Shown here one piece after another: positions 27,339-37,063 of a stretch of DNA of 64,000 nt; the first letter of the stretch is position 1, and each line of letters starts with the position of its first letter. Source of the DNA: Martinezella tropici (lineage in GTDB: Bacteria > Pseudomonadota > Alphaproteobacteria > Rhizobiales > Rhizobiaceae). The notes below the pieces were generated by a model. That model saw only the letters and a list, made by a program, of their open reading frames with translations. It was not told the DNA's origin and searched no databases. Location: contig JUHI01000019.1 in the NCBI GenBank assembly GCA_000799755.1, positions 62,001 to 126,000 on the forward strand, read 5' to 3'. A program made the position numbers and the translations under genes.

Positions 27339-28331
27339 TCAGAGCAGCGTCGTGCATTCGACCTCGACGTCCAAAAGCTCTTTCAGCTCCTCGTCGAGTG
27401 CCAGCACGGTGAGCGTCGCGCCGACCATTTCGAGCGACGTGAAGTAGTTGCCGATATAGGTCTTGTAGATCTTCAGGCCCCGTTCGGAGATCTTCGCCTC
27501 GATCGTATCGTTGAGGATGTAGAGTTCGTTGACCGGTGTCGCACCGAGACCCGATACGAGGACGGCCACTTCCGTGCCCGCCGCCAGATTATGGTCGTCG
27601 AGCACGATCTGGCACATGTCCTCGGCAATCTCTGCAGCCGTCTTCAGCGGCTCGACGCGAACGCCGGGCTCCCCGTGATGGCCGATACCGACTTCCATCG
27701 TGCCGGGCTCGATCTGGAAATTCGGGTGCCCAACGGCGGGCAGGGTGCAGGGACCGAGGCCGATGCCGACGGAACGGCAATTGTCGATCGCCTTTTGTGA
27801 GGCGACACGCACTTCCTCGAGGCTTGCGCCCTTGGAGGCCTTGGCGCCTCCAACCTTCCACATGAAGATTTCGCCGGCGACGCCGCGGCGCTTCTCGCGC
27901 TCCTCGGGCGGTGCGGAGCAGACATCGTCGTTGGCAACAACGGTCGCGACTTCGATGCCGTCCTTGGCGGCTAGCTTGATGGCCATCTTCACATTCATGT
28001 TGTCGCCGGCATAGTTGCCATAAAGGCAGATGACGCCGCGGCCGCCGTTGGCTTCGCGAATTGCGTCATGGAAGCTCTTGGCCGTTGGAGACGAAAAAAG
28101 CTCGCCGACCGCGACCGCATCCAGCATGTTCTTGCCGGCATAGCCGATGAAGGCCGGCTCATGGCCCGAACCGCCGCCGGTGATCACGCCGACCTTGCCG
28201 GCATGCGGGGCATCCTTGGCAACGACGACGCGCGGATTTCCTGCGAGACGGACGATGTCCGAATGCGCTTTGATGAAGCCTTTTACAGTATCTTCAACGA
28301 CTTCATCGGGGTTGTTGATGAACCGCTGCAT
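27339..28331 (-). CDS. dhaK: Dihydroxyacetone kinase subunit DhaK
   Basis: A 330-residue DhaK of normal length. The start MQRFINNPDEVVEDTVKGF, the GGGSGHEPAFIGYAGKNM loop and the GHHGEPGV motif, whose histidine binds the ketose substrate covalently as a hemiaminal, are all present. With DhaL it would phosphorylate a short ketose. In related tetritol pathways DhaK-like enzymes act on erythrulose rather than dihydroxyacetone, so the substrate is open. It lies 33 bases after the SDR gene. Confidence 0.93.
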   Translation of the reverse strand: MQRFINNPDEVVEDTVKGFIKAHSDIVRLAGNPRVVVAKDAPHAGKVGVITGGGSGHEPAFIGYAGKNMLDAVAVGELFSSPTAKSFHDAIREANGGRGVICLYGNYAGDNMNVKMAIKLAAKDGIEVATVVANDDVCSAPPEEREKRRGVAGEIFMWKVGGAKASKGASLEEVRVASQKAIDNCRSVGIGLGPCTLPAVGHPNFQIEPGTMEVGIGHHGEPGVRVEPLKTAAEIAEDMCQIVLDDHNLAAGTEVAVLVSGLGATPVNELYILNDTIEAKISERGLKIYKTYIGNYFTSLEMVGATLTVLALDEELKELLDVEVECTTLL

Positions 28332-28364
28332 GGTCTCTCCTGTCGAATTGTCGAGCGTTTGCGC

Positions 28365-29138
28365 TCAAAGAATGGTGTAGCCGCCGTCGATCAGCAGATC
28401 GGCGCCGTTGATCATCTCCGCGCCGGACGAAGAAAGGAAAACAGCCGCGGCTGCGATCTCCTCCGGGAAAGCGAAACGACCGGTCGGGATGCGCTTCTTG
28501 GCTGCCTCGCCCTTTTCACCGGCCCATGCCTTCTTGCCGAGCTCCGTCAGTACGATCGTCGGCGAAATGGTGTTGACGTTGATGCCGTGCTTGCCCCATT
28601 CGGCGGCGAAGGTCTTGGACATGCCGATCACGCCGAACTTGGAGGCGCAGTAGGCAACATGCTCTTCGATGGCGACGGTGCCCGCCTGCGAGGCGAGGTT
28701 GACGATTTTGCCACCCTTGCCGGCGGCAATCATGGCGCGGCCGACAGCCTGCGTGACAAGGAACGTACCCTTGAGATTGATGTTGATCGTCTTGTCCCAG
28801 TAGTCGAGCGGCAGATCCTCGGCGGGGGCAAGGAAGACGACACCAGCGCTGTTGACGGCGATATCGATTCCGCCAAAGTGCGCGACGACATCGCTGACAG
28901 CCTTGTTGACCGAAACGGGATCGGAGACATCGCAGACGAATGCCTCAGCGCCGCCGCCGATTTCAGATGCCTTGGCCTTCGCCATGTCGACATTGATATC
29001 GAGAACGGCGACTTTTGCGCCCTTGGAGGCAAATGCCGCAGCAACGGCCGCGCCAATGCCGGAACCGCCGCCCGTCACAAGCGCTATCTTGCCTGAGAGC
29101 GGGAAGTTCAAATCGATGTCTGGGGATGTCTCGGTCAT
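28365..29138 (-). CDS. SDR-family dehydrogenase (probable polyol/ketose oxidoreductase)
   Basis: A 257-residue classical short-chain dehydrogenase with the cofactor motif TGGGSGIG (~21-28), NSAGV, the catalytic serine in LASQAG and YCASK as YxxxK. The start at ATG 29138 follows the family; the frame continues upstream into the intergenic hairpin. In the operon it sits between the binding protein and dhaK, which suggests oxidation of an imported polyol to the ketose used by the kinases. Substrate cannot be read from the sequence. Confidence 0.88.
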   Translation of the reverse strand: MTETSPDIDLNFPLSGKIALVTGGGSGIGAAVAAAFASKGAKVAVLDINVDMAKAKASEIGGGAEAFVCDVSDPVSVNKAVSDVVAHFGGIDIAVNSAGVVFLAPAEDLPLDYWDKTININLKGTFLVTQAVGRAMIAAGKGGKIVNLASQAGTVAIEEHVAYCASKFGVIGMSKTFAAEWGKHGINVNTISPTIVLTELGKKAWAGEKGEAAKKRIPTGRFAFPEEIAAAAVFLSSSGAEMINGADLLIDGGYTIL

Positions 29139-29165
29139 CTTTTTCAAGCCTCTGTCTTGGGGGAA

Positions 29166-29187
29166 GCGGGGCGAAAACTCGCCCCGC
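29166..29187 (-). terminator. Hairpin between binding-protein gene and SDR gene
   Basis: Perfect 9-bp arms GCGGGGCGA (29166-29174) and TCGCCCCGC (29179-29187) with a four-base loop, 11 bases after the binding-protein stop on the minus strand. No T-run follows. Such hairpins after ABC binding-protein genes usually protect the upstream mRNA and lower expression of the genes that follow. Confidence 0.7.
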
Positions 29188-29197
29188 CGCATTGATC

Positions 29198-30187
29198 TTA
29201 CTTGCGGGTTTCAAGCAGCTTGTCGACGTTTTCAGCCGTTACCGGGGTCCACGGAACGTTGTAATTCTTGTCCTTGCCGTCATTGAACGGCATGGCCGGA
29301 TACTGTTCCCAGATCTTGGATTCCGGCTTGTAGTTGCCCTTCTTGGCGGCAAAGATCGCGAGATCGAGGGCGCCCTGGGCCTGTGCGCTGGCATCCTGCA
29401 GGATGGAGGTCATCGTGCCTTCCTTGACGGCATGGAGCGCATCGGTGATGCCGTCGATACCGGCAATGGCGAAGTCCTTGACGTTGAGCTTGGCAGCCTT
29501 GATCGCCTCGATGGCGCCGAGGGCCATCTCGTCGTTCTGGCCGATAACACCATTGATCTGGCCAGGGTGCGAAGTAAGCCAGTTTTCCATCAACGTCTGG
29601 GCTTCGGCACGCGACCAGTTTGCAGTCTGATCTTCCAGCACCTTCACGTTCGGGCACTCGGCAAGCGCCTTCTTGTTGCCTTCCAATCGCGAAATCTGCG
29701 CCGACTGGCCGATCGGGCCTTCGAGGATGACGACGTTGCCCTTGCAGCCGATCTTGTCGAGCACGGTCTTGGCTTCCATGTAGCCGGAGATCGTATCGTC
29801 GGAGCCGACATAGGAGGTCAGGAGATCAGAGTTAACGCGGGTGTTGGAGCCGACGACCGGGATGCCGGCGTCATGAGCGGCCTGAACGGCTGTCGCTGCA
29901 GCCTCGATATCGATCGGCACGAAGATGATCGCGTCGAACTTCTGCGTGATCATCGTGTTGACCTGTTCCTGCTGCACGAGCGCATCGTAACGGCCGTCGA
30001 AGATGGTCAGATCGACATCACCGTTCTTGACGGCGGGATGTTCTTTGAGCGCTGCTGACCAGATCTGCATGAACTCGGCATTGAGGCCGTAGGGCGCGGC
30101 GCCAATCTTCAGTTTCTTATCCTGGGCGAGGGCGGGTGACGCCAGAAGTGCGGTTGCGGCAGCAAGAGCAATCAATAATTTCTTCAT
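29198..30187 (-). CDS. Ribose-type sugar ABC transporter substrate-binding protein
   Basis: A 329-residue periplasmic binding protein (RbsB-like, pfam Peripla_BP_4 type). A Sec signal peptide is clear (MKKLLIALAAATALLASPALA, cleavage before QDKK). The body has IVPIDIEAAATAVQAAHDAGIPVVGSNTRV and VIGQNDEMALGAIEAIKAA, typical of the family. The ribosome site GGAGGAGA is strong. It is downstream of the permease gene and followed by a stable hairpin, consistent with high expression. The ligand is probably a small sugar or polyol. Confidence 0.92.
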   Translation of the reverse strand: MKKLLIALAAATALLASPALAQDKKLKIGAAPYGLNAEFMQIWSAALKEHPAVKNGDVDLTIFDGRYDALVQQEQVNTMITQKFDAIIFVPIDIEAAATAVQAAHDAGIPVVGSNTRVNSDLLTSYVGSDDTISGYMEAKTVLDKIGCKGNVVILEGPIGQSAQISRLEGNKKALAECPNVKVLEDQTANWSRAEAQTLMENWLTSHPGQINGVIGQNDEMALGAIEAIKAAKLNVKDFAIAGIDGITDALHAVKEGTMTSILQDASAQAQGALDLAIFAAKKGNYKPESKIWEQYPAMPFNDGKDKNYNVPWTPVTAENVDKLLETRK

Positions 30188-30271
30188 TATAGTCTCCTCC
30201 GTTGAAAGTCCGGCCGTCGCCTTGACGCGCCGTTTGGTTTTCCGAGTGCGAACACCGGAATTTCTTTGGGC

Positions 30272-31276
30272 TCAGCCGCCCAGATTTCGCTTTTGATCGA
30301 GCATGACGGCGCCGACGATGAGCGCACCCTTGAGGACCTGCTGGTAGTAGGACTGGATGCCCATGAGATCGAGGCCGTTGTTCATGACGCCGATGATCAG
30401 CGCGCCGATCAGCGTGCCGGTGATGCGGCCGACACCGCCGGAAAGGCTCGTGCCGCCGATGACGACAGCCGCGATCGCGTCGAGTTCGTAGGCAATGCCG
30501 GCTTGCGGCAGGGCGGAGCCGGTCCGGGCGGCAAGGATCATGCCTGCCAGCCCGGAAAGACCGCCGGAGATCACATAGACCAGGAAGCGCAGCTTGCTGA
30601 CATTGATGCCCGAGGTGATGGCTGCATGCGGGTTGCCGCCGACAGCATAGATATAGCGGCCGAAGCGTGTACGGTTCAGAACCCACCAGGCGACGATGAA
30701 GACGAGGGCAAGCAGGATGACCGGCATCGGGATCGACAGCACGCTGCCGGTGCCGATCCAGCGGAAATCAGGGGTCAGTGCCGGAACCGGCTTGCCGCCG
30801 CCATAGATCAGCGTCAGGCCGCGCGCTGCAGAGAGCATGCCGAGCGTTGCGACGAAAGCGGGGACGGCAAAGCGGGAGACGATGAGGCCGACGACGGCTC
30901 CGCAGGCAACACCGACCAGCAGACCGACGGCGAGCGCGACATAGGGCGGATAGGGTGCGCCGATGATGCCGGCCGTCGCCGAGGTCGTCGCAAAGCTGGC
31001 GCTGACGATGCCGGTCAGCGCGACGACCGAGCCGACGGACAGATCGATGCCGCGCGTCAGGATGACGAAGGTCATGCCGATCGCCAACACGCCATTGATC
31101 GAGGTCTGCAGCAACACGTTGGAAATATTGCCAGCCGTCAGGAAGTACTGGTTCGAAAAGGAAAGGACGACTGCGAGCAGCAGGAAAGCGAGAAAGATCC
31201 CGTATTCCTGAATAATCAACCTGCGCCGGTCAGAGCTGAACCAGGAGTTGGACTGATTGTTGTCAGTGGCGGACAT
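30272..31276 (-). CDS. Ribose-type sugar ABC transporter permease
   Basis: A 334-residue RbsC-family permease with about ten hydrophobic segments, starting near residue 25. Family motifs include GMTFVILTRGIDLSVGSV and YAVGGNPHAAITSGINV, with the conserved GGTSLSGGVGRITGTLIGALIIGVMNNGLDL block near the C-terminus. It lies between the ATPase and binding-protein genes (55- and 84-base gaps). Confidence 0.94.
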   Translation of the reverse strand: MSATDNNQSNSWFSSDRRRLIIQEYGIFLAFLLLAVVLSFSNQYFLTAGNISNVLLQTSINGVLAIGMTFVILTRGIDLSVGSVVALTGIVSASFATTSATAGIIGAPYPPYVALAVGLLVGVACGAVVGLIVSRFAVPAFVATLGMLSAARGLTLIYGGGKPVPALTPDFRWIGTGSVLSIPMPVILLALVFIVAWWVLNRTRFGRYIYAVGGNPHAAITSGINVSKLRFLVYVISGGLSGLAGMILAARTGSALPQAGIAYELDAIAAVVIGGTSLSGGVGRITGTLIGALIIGVMNNGLDLMGIQSYYQQVLKGALIVGAVMLDQKRNLGG

Positions 31277-31332
31277 TGCAAATACCTCTTGTTGCCGGGC
31301 GCTTCATTCTTGGCTTCTTGCTCTTGTCGCCT

Positions 31333-32811
31333 TCAGGTCGACAGATGCACGAGCGATTGCGCGTCGGCCTCCTCCCTCTTGAGAATTCCGGCAGAGCGGC
31401 CCTGGCGCATCACCAGGATGCGGTCGGACATGCCGAGAACCTCGTCTATTTCGGATGAGATCATGATGACGGTGCCACCTTCGGCGGCGAACTCGCAGAT
31501 GATGCGATAGATTTCGCGCTTGGCGCCGACATCGACGCCGCGCGTCGGTTCGTCGAGTAGCAGCACTTTCGGCTTGCGCAGGAACCACTTGCCGAGCACG
31601 ACCTTCTGCTGATTGCCGCCGGAAAGGCCTGAGACCGGCATGCTGTCCCGCGCCGCCTTGATGCCGAAACGCTGGATCATGTCCTGGCTGGCGCCGGCCT
31701 CGGCCCGGCGATCCATCGAGAAACGCGGGCTCATTTCAGGCAGGCTCGCAAGGCAGATGTTGTTGCGGACGCTGTCGATCAGATTGAGGCCGGTCAGTTT
31801 GCGATCTTCCGTGACGAAGGCGATGCCGTGCTGCATGGCTTCGGCGGGCTTGCGAACGACGATGGGGTCGCCGGCAAGCTTGATCTGGCCGCTGCTGACT
31901 GCATCGACGCCGAAGATGCAGTTGAAGATTTCGGTTCGGCCCGATCCCATCAGGCCGTAGATGCCGAAGATCTCGCCCTGGTGGGCGGTAAAGGAGATGT
32001 CGTTGACCTTGCCTGCTGCGGTCAGGCCGGCGACTTCCAGGCCCGGCGTCGCCGTCGGTACATTCGTCTTGATGTATTCCTCGCCAAGCTCGCGGCCGAC
32101 GATCATGCGGATGAGGCCGGGCCGATCGATATCGGCAAGAGCGCCGCTACCGACATAGGAACCATCGCGGAAGGCGGTGTAGGAATCGGCGATCTGGAAG
32201 ATTTCCGACAGGCGGTGCGAGACGTAGACGACGCCTTTGCCCTCCGCCTTCAAGCGTTCGATGGTCGCAAACAGCTGCTGCGCTTCCTTCTCGCCGATCG
32301 CCGAGGTGGGCTCGTCCATGAAGATAACTTCGGCATCGTGGCTAAGCGCTTTGGCGATCTCGACCAGCTGAACCTGGGCAACCGAGAGGTTCATCATGAA
32401 TTGCGTTGCGCGGATGTTGAACTGCAGCCGGTCGAGCAGCGCCTGCGCGTTGCGGTTCATCGTCTTGAAATCGATGCCGCCAAAGCGCGCAGAGGGCTCA
32501 CGGCCAAGATAGATGTTCTCCGCAACCGTCATGTGCGGAATGGGGCTTAATTCCTGCTCGATGATGGCAATGCCGGCGGCAAGCGCTTCGGCCGGGCTTG
32601 CATAATCGACGTCCTTGCCGCGGCGGCGAATGGAGCCGGCATCGCGCTTGTGAATGCCCATCAGGATCTTGAGGAAAGTCGACTTGCCGGCGCCGTTGCC
32701 GCCGCAAAGGGCGTGAACGGAGCCGGGCCGCAGCTGAAAGCGCCCATCGCGTAGTGCCGCAACGCCGCCAAAGGACTTTTTCAGCCCCTCCACTTCAAGC
32801 AGGAATTCCAC
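31333..32811 (-). CDS. Ribose-type sugar ABC transporter ATP-binding protein
   Basis: A 492-residue double ABC protein of the RbsA/MglA class. The first cassette has Walker A GGNGAGKST (~35-43), the signature-like LSVAQVQLVEIAKAL and VIFMDEPTSAI. The second has the degenerate P-loop GLMGSGRTE normal for this family, signature LSGGNQQKVVLGKW and LLLDEPTRGVD. I start at GTG 32811 (VEFLLEVEGLKKSFGG), preceded by GGAGGGG; upstream in-frame codons would add an AT-rich non-family tail. It is the first gene of the operon. Confidence 0.92.
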   Translation of the reverse strand: MEFLLEVEGLKKSFGGVAALRDGRFQLRPGSVHALCGGNGAGKSTFLKILMGIHKRDAGSIRRRGKDVDYASPAEALAAGIAIIEQELSPIPHMTVAENIYLGREPSARFGGIDFKTMNRNAQALLDRLQFNIRATQFMMNLSVAQVQLVEIAKALSHDAEVIFMDEPTSAIGEKEAQQLFATIERLKAEGKGVVYVSHRLSEIFQIADSYTAFRDGSYVGSGALADIDRPGLIRMIVGRELGEEYIKTNVPTATPGLEVAGLTAAGKVNDISFTAHQGEIFGIYGLMGSGRTEIFNCIFGVDAVSSGQIKLAGDPIVVRKPAEAMQHGIAFVTEDRKLTGLNLIDSVRNNICLASLPEMSPRFSMDRRAEAGASQDMIQRFGIKAARDSMPVSGLSGGNQQKVVLGKWFLRKPKVLLLDEPTRGVDVGAKREIYRIICEFAAEGGTVIMISSEIDEVLGMSDRILVMRQGRSAGILKREEADAQSLVHLST

Positions 32812-33227
32812 TTTCCCCTCCGCACTCCGGATGCCGGAGCAAGATCGAATGCGATCAGCGATCTCTATTCCGTATCGATGTTGACAATATTCGATTTGCT
32901 TTCGACAAATGTCAATATAGCGATTTTGAATTCGTGTGGTGACGACTTCCGGTGCCGATGTTGATGAGCAGTGGTGCCCGATAAAGAGCTTCAAAAACTT
33001 TTGTAAGCACTTGCAAATATTTAGAATTTTCGCGATGATTCCGCGAGAAGATTGCTGTGGTCGAACGGGGGTGGAACATGCTGTTTCGATCGTGCTGAGA
33101 CGTGTGCAGCGTTCGCAAGAATGCACTGATTGTGTGGAAAAAACCGGTTGTGGATGCGGAGATTCCGCTTAATTCTAACGCTCAGCGCAGTTCCGACTGA
33201 TGGCGTCGGCAGCCGGGTGAGATAGAG
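32812..33227. promoter_or_regulatory. Divergent AT-rich intergenic region upstream of the sugar operon
   Basis: This 416-base gap separates the sugar operon (minus) from the flavin-reductase-like gene (plus). It is AT-rich between about 32875 and 33020 and contains the dyad listed at 32881-32915. No gene of recognisable family fits in it. Confidence 0.6.
32881..32915 (-). promoter_or_regulatory. Candidate operator dyad upstream of the sugar ABC operon
   Basis: Imperfect inverted repeat: TTGACAATATTCGA (32881-32894) and TCGACAAATGTCAA (32902-32915), 11 of 14 positions symmetric, seven-base spacer. It lies 70 bases before the start of the ATPase gene. The SorC-type fusion protein encoded in the same operon is the obvious candidate to bind it (inference). 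Confidence 0.5.
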
Positions 33228-33812
33228 ATGCATCAATCAAAAATGACCATTCTGTCATGCAGCATGGACCCGGAAAGCCGGAGCAGTCTGATTGCTCGTG
33301 AAGCGGAAAGGCTCTTGCTGCAAAGGCAATGTGATGTCGATTTTATCGACCTACGCGAGCTTGAGTTGCCCGTATTCGATAACTCGAATTGTTACGACCA
33401 TCCATCCTACGAAAGGCTTTGCCGTGCTATTCGCGATGCGGATGGCGTGCTGTTGGCCGTACCCATCTACAATTGGTCTGTTGGCAGTGCCGCCAAGAGT
33501 CTGATCGAGCTTACGGGCGCGACGGGGGCGGGCGGTCGAAAATCCGCCTGGTTCGACCAGATCGTGACTTTCGTCTGCTCCGGCGGGCTTCCTCACAGCT
33601 ACATGGCATATGGAAGCTTGGCCATGTCGCTGATGCTCGATTTTAAATGCGTGATCAATCCCTATGTCGTTTACGCTACGGAACGGGATTGGGTGGATGG
33701 CACTGTGTTATCCGATACTCTTGCGGCAAGGTTGCGTAAGACGATCGAGGTCAAGCTTGAATTGTCATCGAGATTGAGTTCCAGAACTTATTCTTCTGAC
33801 TGGGAAATCTGA
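33228..33812 (+). CDS. NAD(P)H-dependent FMN reductase-like flavoprotein
   Basis: A 194-residue flavodoxin-fold protein of the NADPH-dependent FMN reductase family. The phosphate-binding loop appears as CSMDPESRSS near residue 11, the LRELELPVFDN strand follows, and DADGVLLAVPIYNWSVGSAAKSLIEL is the conserved flavin-site region. It stands alone, divergent from the sugar operon and 197 bases before the M50-like gene. The physiological partner is unknown; SsuE-, ArsH- or quinone-reductase-like roles are all possible. Confidence 0.82.
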   Translation: MHQSKMTILSCSMDPESRSSLIAREAERLLLQRQCDVDFIDLRELELPVFDNSNCYDHPSYERLCRAIRDADGVLLAVPIYNWSVGSAAKSLIELTGATGAGGRKSAWFDQIVTFVCSGGLPHSYMAYGSLAMSLMLDFKCVINPYVVYATERDWVDGTVLSDTLAARLRKTIEVKLELSSRLSSRTYSSDWEI

Positions 33813-34009
33813 CCGAGCGTCCTATGCTGATTTTTCTTCGGGGTCTGCCAAGCGAATGCTGCGTCGTATGATGACTCAACGTTGACCGTGAGGGCACAAT
33901 GGTTGACCCTCGGCAATGAAATTGGGGATAAGAAATGACGCCAAATATCCAGGGCGCGGCAAAGCGGGCGCAAAGGGTAACCACGGAACGAGAAGCCTAG
34001 GGGGAGATA

Positions 34010-35131
34010 ATGCTTTTGTTCGCTCTCGCCCTCTCTTCCCTCGCAGCAGGCGCTTGGATAAGCCTGCTGCTCCATGAGGGCGCTCATGCCGTCGTCGGGC
34101 GGCTCACTAAGCTGCAGATAAGAGAAATTCGTGTTGGTCTCGGACCGATCTTGCTCCGTCTTTATCTGTTCGGGATCGATTTTCGTCTTGCACCATTGCC
34201 GATATGCGGTAGCGTCAAGATATTCCAACCGATGCGCCCTTCGAAATATTCGCGGCTTGCCTTCGTCACCGCTGGGCCGGCGATGGATCTTCTCTTGCTT
34301 GCCGTCCTCGTTGCGGCATTGATGTATAATCGAGATTCTGAATTTGCGGGCGCTGCTTTGGTGCCTGCCATCATGTTCCAGATCTGGATGGTCTTCCGGA
34401 ATTTGTTGCCGCGTCATTGCGTGATCTACAGCGAGCATTTGCCGAACGATATGCTGTCTGCCTGGCGGATCTTAGGGGAGAGAAACGATCCCAACAGGCT
34501 CTATCGCGAAGGCTATCTGAATGCATTGCGCCCTTATAGCGAGGGAGATACGCCGCCGTTTGAACTCGGCGATCGCTCCGATCGGATCGCCTCGTTTTGG
34601 CTGGAGGCGGCAGGTTCGTCCCACGATAGAGTTCAGGAGGCGGTCACCGCGCTTGAGCGCGAGTTGTCTTTTGCTAAATCGCCGCCGGAACGGCTTCTGA
34701 TAATCGAGAGCATAGCCATTACTATCCTTGCCGGACGAGCCAGGGACTGCGATGGTCGCCTTGATCTGCTGACTGCCGAGGCGGTCGCGCTTCGGCCTGA
34801 CCTTGCGACGCTGAAGGGCACGCGGGGTGCAATACTGGTGCAATTGGGTCGCTATGAAGAAGCGTCGATCATGCTTGCCGAGGCGGAAAGCAGTGACGAT
34901 TACAACCGATGCCTGACGACGGCGTTCCAGGCATTGGCGAAATTTCGATTGGGTAGACGCGATTTGGCGGCAAAGGAGTTTGCGGCATCGGCCGCCATTT
35001 TAAATTCCCACGATTGGGCGGGCTGGATCGGCGTTGAGATAATGACCAACATAGGTAGTGAAATTGGCTACTTCCCCTTGGGAGACGATGCCGTGTTTAA
35101 ATCGCATATCACAGGCACGTTACCGTCCTGA
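34010..35131 (+). CDS. M50-like membrane metalloprotease domain with helical C-terminal half
   Basis: A 373-residue protein. The first ~150 residues are hydrophobic with a site-2-protease-like zinc motif HEGAH at 22-26 inside the first membrane segment. A later NLLP...LPNDM stretch (~128-147) resembles the second metal-binding motif N-x-x-P...DG. The rest (~165-373) is soluble and alpha-helical and reads like degenerate TPR repeats. The start has an excellent GGGGGAG site. It may be an intramembrane protease with a substrate-binding TPR tail. It has no operon partner. Confidence 0.7.
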   Translation: MLLFALALSSLAAGAWISLLLHEGAHAVVGRLTKLQIREIRVGLGPILLRLYLFGIDFRLAPLPICGSVKIFQPMRPSKYSRLAFVTAGPAMDLLLLAVLVAALMYNRDSEFAGAALVPAIMFQIWMVFRNLLPRHCVIYSEHLPNDMLSAWRILGERNDPNRLYREGYLNALRPYSEGDTPPFELGDRSDRIASFWLEAAGSSHDRVQEAVTALERELSFAKSPPERLLIIESIAITILAGRARDCDGRLDLLTAEAVALRPDLATLKGTRGAILVQLGRYEEASIMLAEAESSDDYNRCLTTAFQALAKFRLGRRDLAAKEFAASAAILNSHDWAGWIGVEIMTNIGSEIGYFPLGDDAVFKSHITGTLPS

Positions 35132-35210
35132 GCCATTCGTCATGGCAGTAACGATACTCGTTGTTTGAGTTTTCGCACAGATTGCATTTAAGACATGCGA
35201 TGCTAGAGTT

Positions 35211-35226
35211 AAGTCATATTATGATC
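35211..35226 (+). promoter_or_regulatory. Half-operator element upstream of the FadR-type regulator gene
   Basis: AAGTCATATTATG at 35211-35223 recurs exactly at 36000-36012 in front of the sugar-acid operon. Two copies flanking a GntR/FadR regulator gene suggest autoregulation plus control of the adjacent operon. Confidence 0.5.
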
Positions 35227-35265
35227 TAGCAAAGAGTGTAGGGGCAGCTGCGGCTGAAATTGAGA

Positions 35266-35982
35266 ATGACGACACATGTCCGGGGGCGGCAGAGGCTTGC
35301 GCAGAGGGTCATCGATGAGCTGCGCACGCAGATCGAGGCCGGCAAGCTTCGTGTTGGCGACCAGCTTCCGACCGAGCCTCAGCTTGAAGCTACCTTCGAT
35401 GTCAGCCGGACCGTCGTGCGCGAGGCGATTGCCGACTTGCGCGCTGCTGGTCTGGTCAAGCCGGTTCAAGGCAAGGGCGTATTCGTATCCGACACTTCGG
35501 CGCGCTCCGGCCTATCACTGACGCCGGTCGAGATTGGCAGCATCCCCGAAACGCTGGAGCTATTGGAGTTCCGCATGGCGACGGAAGGCGAGGCGGCGGC
35601 GATCGCAGCCTACCGCCGGACGGCCGAGCAGGAGGCCGCAATAGCTGCCGCCAACCGCAAGATGGCGATGCTGATAGAGCAGGGGCTGTCGACCGTCGAA
35701 GCCGACTATGCGTTTCATATGGCGATTGCCGCCGCCACCAATAATCGCTTTTATGTCGATGTGCTCCGGCATTTCGGTCAACGGACCATCCCGCGCGGCC
35801 AGTTCCCGACATTGCCTGAGGCAAGTGATCGCGCCTATCTTGAGAAGGTTCACGCCGAGCATGCGGAGATTCTGGCCGGGATTGCCGATCAGGATGCCGA
35901 TCGTGCCCGCCAGGCCATGCGTGCCCATATGATGGCAAGCCAGCGGCGCTATCGCCTGCTGGCTGACCTGCAGCCGCAATAA
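35266..35982 (+). CDS. GntR/FadR-family transcriptional regulator
   Basis: A 238-residue regulator with an N-terminal winged HTH (RQRLAQRVIDELRTQIEAGK, DQLPTEPQLEATFDVSRTVVREAIADLRAAGLV) and a C-terminal FCD ligand-binding domain (ELLEFRMATEGEAAAIAA ... FHMAIAAATNN ... HAEILAGIADQDADRARQAMRAHM). FCD regulators commonly respond to sugar acids. I use ATG 35266; a TTG two codons upstream is possible. It lies 64 bases upstream of the mannonate-dehydratase operon and both have the same upstream element, so it very likely controls that operon. Confidence 0.92.
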   Translation: MTTHVRGRQRLAQRVIDELRTQIEAGKLRVGDQLPTEPQLEATFDVSRTVVREAIADLRAAGLVKPVQGKGVFVSDTSARSGLSLTPVEIGSIPETLELLEFRMATEGEAAAIAAYRRTAEQEAAIAAANRKMAMLIEQGLSTVEADYAFHMAIAAATNNRFYVDVLRHFGQRTIPRGQFPTLPEASDRAYLEKVHAEHAEILAGIADQDADRARQAMRAHMMASQRRYRLLADLQPQ

Positions 35983-35999
35983 TGCTCGACAGGCAATTC

Positions 36000-36027
36000 A
36001 AGTCATATTATGTCATATGATATGACT
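36000..36027 (+). promoter_or_regulatory. Operator dyad in front of the sugar-acid operon
   Basis: AAGTCATATTATG (36000-36012) runs into CATATGATATGACT, giving an imperfect dyad bounded by GTCATAT and ATATGAC. It sits just before the ribosome site GGGAGG (36033-36038) of the mannonate dehydratase gene, a position suited to repression. Confidence 0.55.
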
Positions 36028-36046
36028 CTCCTGGGAGGTATGGCAA

Positions 36047-37024
<978 letters not shown>

Positions 37025-37063
37025 ACCTTTAACCGCTAGATCGATCGAGAAGAGGATGTCGTC

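Noticed and set aside
28068..31510. Several long plus-strand frames (28068-29096, 29015-30058, 30266-31510) opposite the sugar operon
   Set aside because: All lie antisense to well-supported ABC transporter, SDR and DhaK genes and read as low-complexity charged sequence.
33788..34438. 216-codon minus-strand frame opposite the M50-like gene
   Set aside because: The plus-strand frame has HEGAH, membrane helices and a strong ribosome site; the minus-strand translation has none.
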